DNA of 6,734 nt from NCBI GenBank assembly GCA_913031335.1, contig CAJWGI010000073.1, forward strand, positions 1 through 6,734, written 5' to 3'. The notes below the pieces were generated by a model that was not told the DNA's origin, ran no database searches, and saw only the letters and a list, made by a program, of their open reading frames with translations. This document shows, one piece after another, positions 5,756 to 6,734 of this stretch. Every line of letters starts with the position of its first letter. Within the stretch, counting starts at the first letter, position 1. This stretch comes from an uncultured Anaerolineales bacterium (GTDB lineage: Bacteria; Chloroflexota; Anaerolineae; Anaerolineales; UBA11657). The translations under genes and the position numbers were made by a program.

Positions 5756-6734
5756 ATGAGCATGATTGGCCCTCGCGTTCTGCTGCTCGGATTCGCTACC
5801 GCGTTCGCGCTGGCGTGGCCGGGGACGTGGCTGTTTCGGCAGTTCGCGCAGCGCATCGGCCTGCTTGATACCCCCAATTTTCGCAGCTCGCACGCTGGGC
5901 CGATACCCGGAGCGGGCGGGGTGGTATTCGTCGTCGTTTCGCCGTTAGTGGCTCTGGTCGTGGCACAGCGCGCTGGCATATCGCTGGGGCGCGGCGACTG
6001 GGCACTGCTCGTCAGCGGATGGATTGTCGCGGGCGTGAGCCTGCTCGACGACTGGCGACCGCTTCCGGCGCGGGTGCGTCTGGTGGCGCAGGCGTGGGCG
6101 GCGCTGGGCCTGATGTTGTATGGTCGTTATCTGCGCTATTTCGGCGCGGGCGGCTTCGGGGTGATAGACGTGGGTTGGCTGGGGGTGATTATTACTTTCG
6201 TGTGGATTCTGGGCATGGCAAATGCCTTCAATTTCATGGATGGCATGGATGGGCTCGCCGCCGGGCAGGGACTGATTGCGGCGCTCGCGGTGGCGTGGCT
6301 GAGCATGAGTGTCGGACTTGACTGGATGGCAGTGATGTCGGCTGCGCTGGCCGGCGCCTTGCTGGGCTTTCTTTTACACAACACGCCTCCGGCGCGTGTG
6401 TTCATGGGTGATGTCGGCAGCATCTGGCTGGGTTTCACCTTCGCCGGGCTGGCAGTGCTGGGTGCTCCGCGCAGCGGGGAGCGGCTCTCCCTCGGGTTCT
6501 GGGTGCTGCTGTTCGGTCTTTTCCTGCTTGATTCCGGTCTGACGCTGGGCCAACGCGTGCTGCAGGGCGAGCCTGTGCTGCAGGCACACCGCACGCATTA
6601 TTATCAGCGCCTGTTGCGCATCGGCTGGGGGCATCGCCGCGTCACCGGCCTGTATCTGCTCATGGCGACCGGGCTGGCCGCTGTGGCTGTAATACATTTC
6701 GATTTCATCCGCCTGCCATTCGCCGCGCTAGTGG
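5756..6734 (+). CDS. second WecA/WbpL-type polyprenyl-phosphate sugar-1-phosphate transferase (3' end outside the window)
   Basis: The frame is open from ATG 5756 to the window edge: 326 codons and one extra base with no stop, so nearly the whole protein is present. It is a polytopic membrane protein (hydrophobic segments near 7-27, 55-70, 83-98, 107-122, 140-157, 190-208, 222-237, 246-263, 297-313) of the same family as the product of 3684-4715. Marks: FRSSHAGPIPGAGG (42-55), DD at 98-99 in SLLDDW, NAFNFMDGMDGLAAG (156-170; D162, D165), ARVFMGDVGS (213-222; D219), and AHRTHYYQRL (277-286). All catalytic residues are present, so it should be active. The first loop reads PIPGAGG rather than the PTPTGGG of its neighbour, pointing to a different subgroup and perhaps a different sugar or a different carrier-linked product. 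It begins three bases after the CapD-type gene, in one unit with it. Its C-terminus and following gene are not visible. Confidence 0.9.
   Translation, partial: MSMIGPRVLLLGFATAFALAWPGTWLFRQFAQRIGLLDTPNFRSSHAGPIPGAGGVVFVVVSPLVALVVAQRAGISLGRGDWALLVSGWIVAGVSLLDDWRPLPARVRLVAQAWAALGLMLYGRYLRYFGAGGFGVIDVGWLGVIITFVWILGMANAFNFMDGMDGLAAGQGLIAALAVAWLSMSVGLDWMAVMSAALAGALLGFLLHNTPPARVFMGDVGSIWLGFTFAGLAVLGAPRSGERLSLGFWVLLFGLFLLDSGLTLGQRVLQGEPVLQAHRTHYYQRLLRIGWGHRRVTGLYLLMATGLAAVAVIHFDFIRLPFAALV

Noticed and set aside
6019..6321. 100-codon + strand frame inside the second WecA-type gene
   Set aside because: It is a Gly/Ala/Arg-rich out-of-frame reading. The correct frame from 5756 is continuous and carries all family motifs.
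1..6734. CRISPR array, tRNA/rRNA, insertion sequence ends, transposase or integrase
   Set aside because: No regularly spaced repeats, RNA gene signatures, terminal inverted repeats or recombinase motifs were seen on either strand.

Overview
The window is a piece of a bacterial cell-surface polysaccharide locus (exopolysaccharide, capsule or O-antigen type), with every gene on the + strand. It most resembles a Gram-negative bacterium or an uncultured relative: it carries WecA/WbpL-like lipid-carrier sugar-phosphate transferases and a CapD/WbpM-like short-chain dehydrogenase, in densely packed genes with ATGA-type stop/start overlaps. The sequence alone does not fix the taxon.

Left half (1 to about 3344). 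A membrane-protein tail (1-81) overlaps by four bases a TTG-started class B (cobalamin-binding) radical SAM enzyme (78-1610). After an 85-base gap come a GDP-sugar epimerase/reductase resembling GDP-L-fucose synthase and GDP-mannose 3,5-epimerase (1696-2646) and, overlapping it by four bases, a DPM1-like family 2 glycosyltransferase (2643-3344). This half is AT-richer: lines counted by hand gave 18 to 31 G+C per 60 bases.

Junction (3345-3683). This 339-base stretch holds no intact gene. Its second half can be read, with one frameshift, as the decayed C-terminus of a protein that ends at the TGA at 3660-3662. Base composition changes across it.

Right half (3684-6734). Three GC-rich genes (28 to 38 G+C per 60 bases in counted lines) form one tight unit: a WecA/WbpL-type polyprenyl-phosphate sugar-1-phosphate transferase (3684-4715), a soluble CapD-type nucleotide-sugar enzyme (4712-5752), and a second, clearly different WecA/WbpL-type transferase that runs off the window (5756 to end).

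Working model (inference). The CapD-type enzyme prepares a UDP-N-acetyl-sugar, and one or both WecA-type enzymes load a sugar phosphate onto the lipid carrier. Other transferases, including the DPM1-like one, add sugars or make a lipid-phosphate sugar donor. The epimerase/reductase supplies a GDP-6-deoxy or epimerised sugar, and the radical SAM enzyme probably makes an uncommon modification of a sugar, lipid or other cell-envelope component. The main points for follow-up are the two different initiating transferases around one CapD gene, the Asp-to-Thr change in the CapD active site, the radical SAM enzyme of unknown substrate, and the mosaic junction with its gene remnant.
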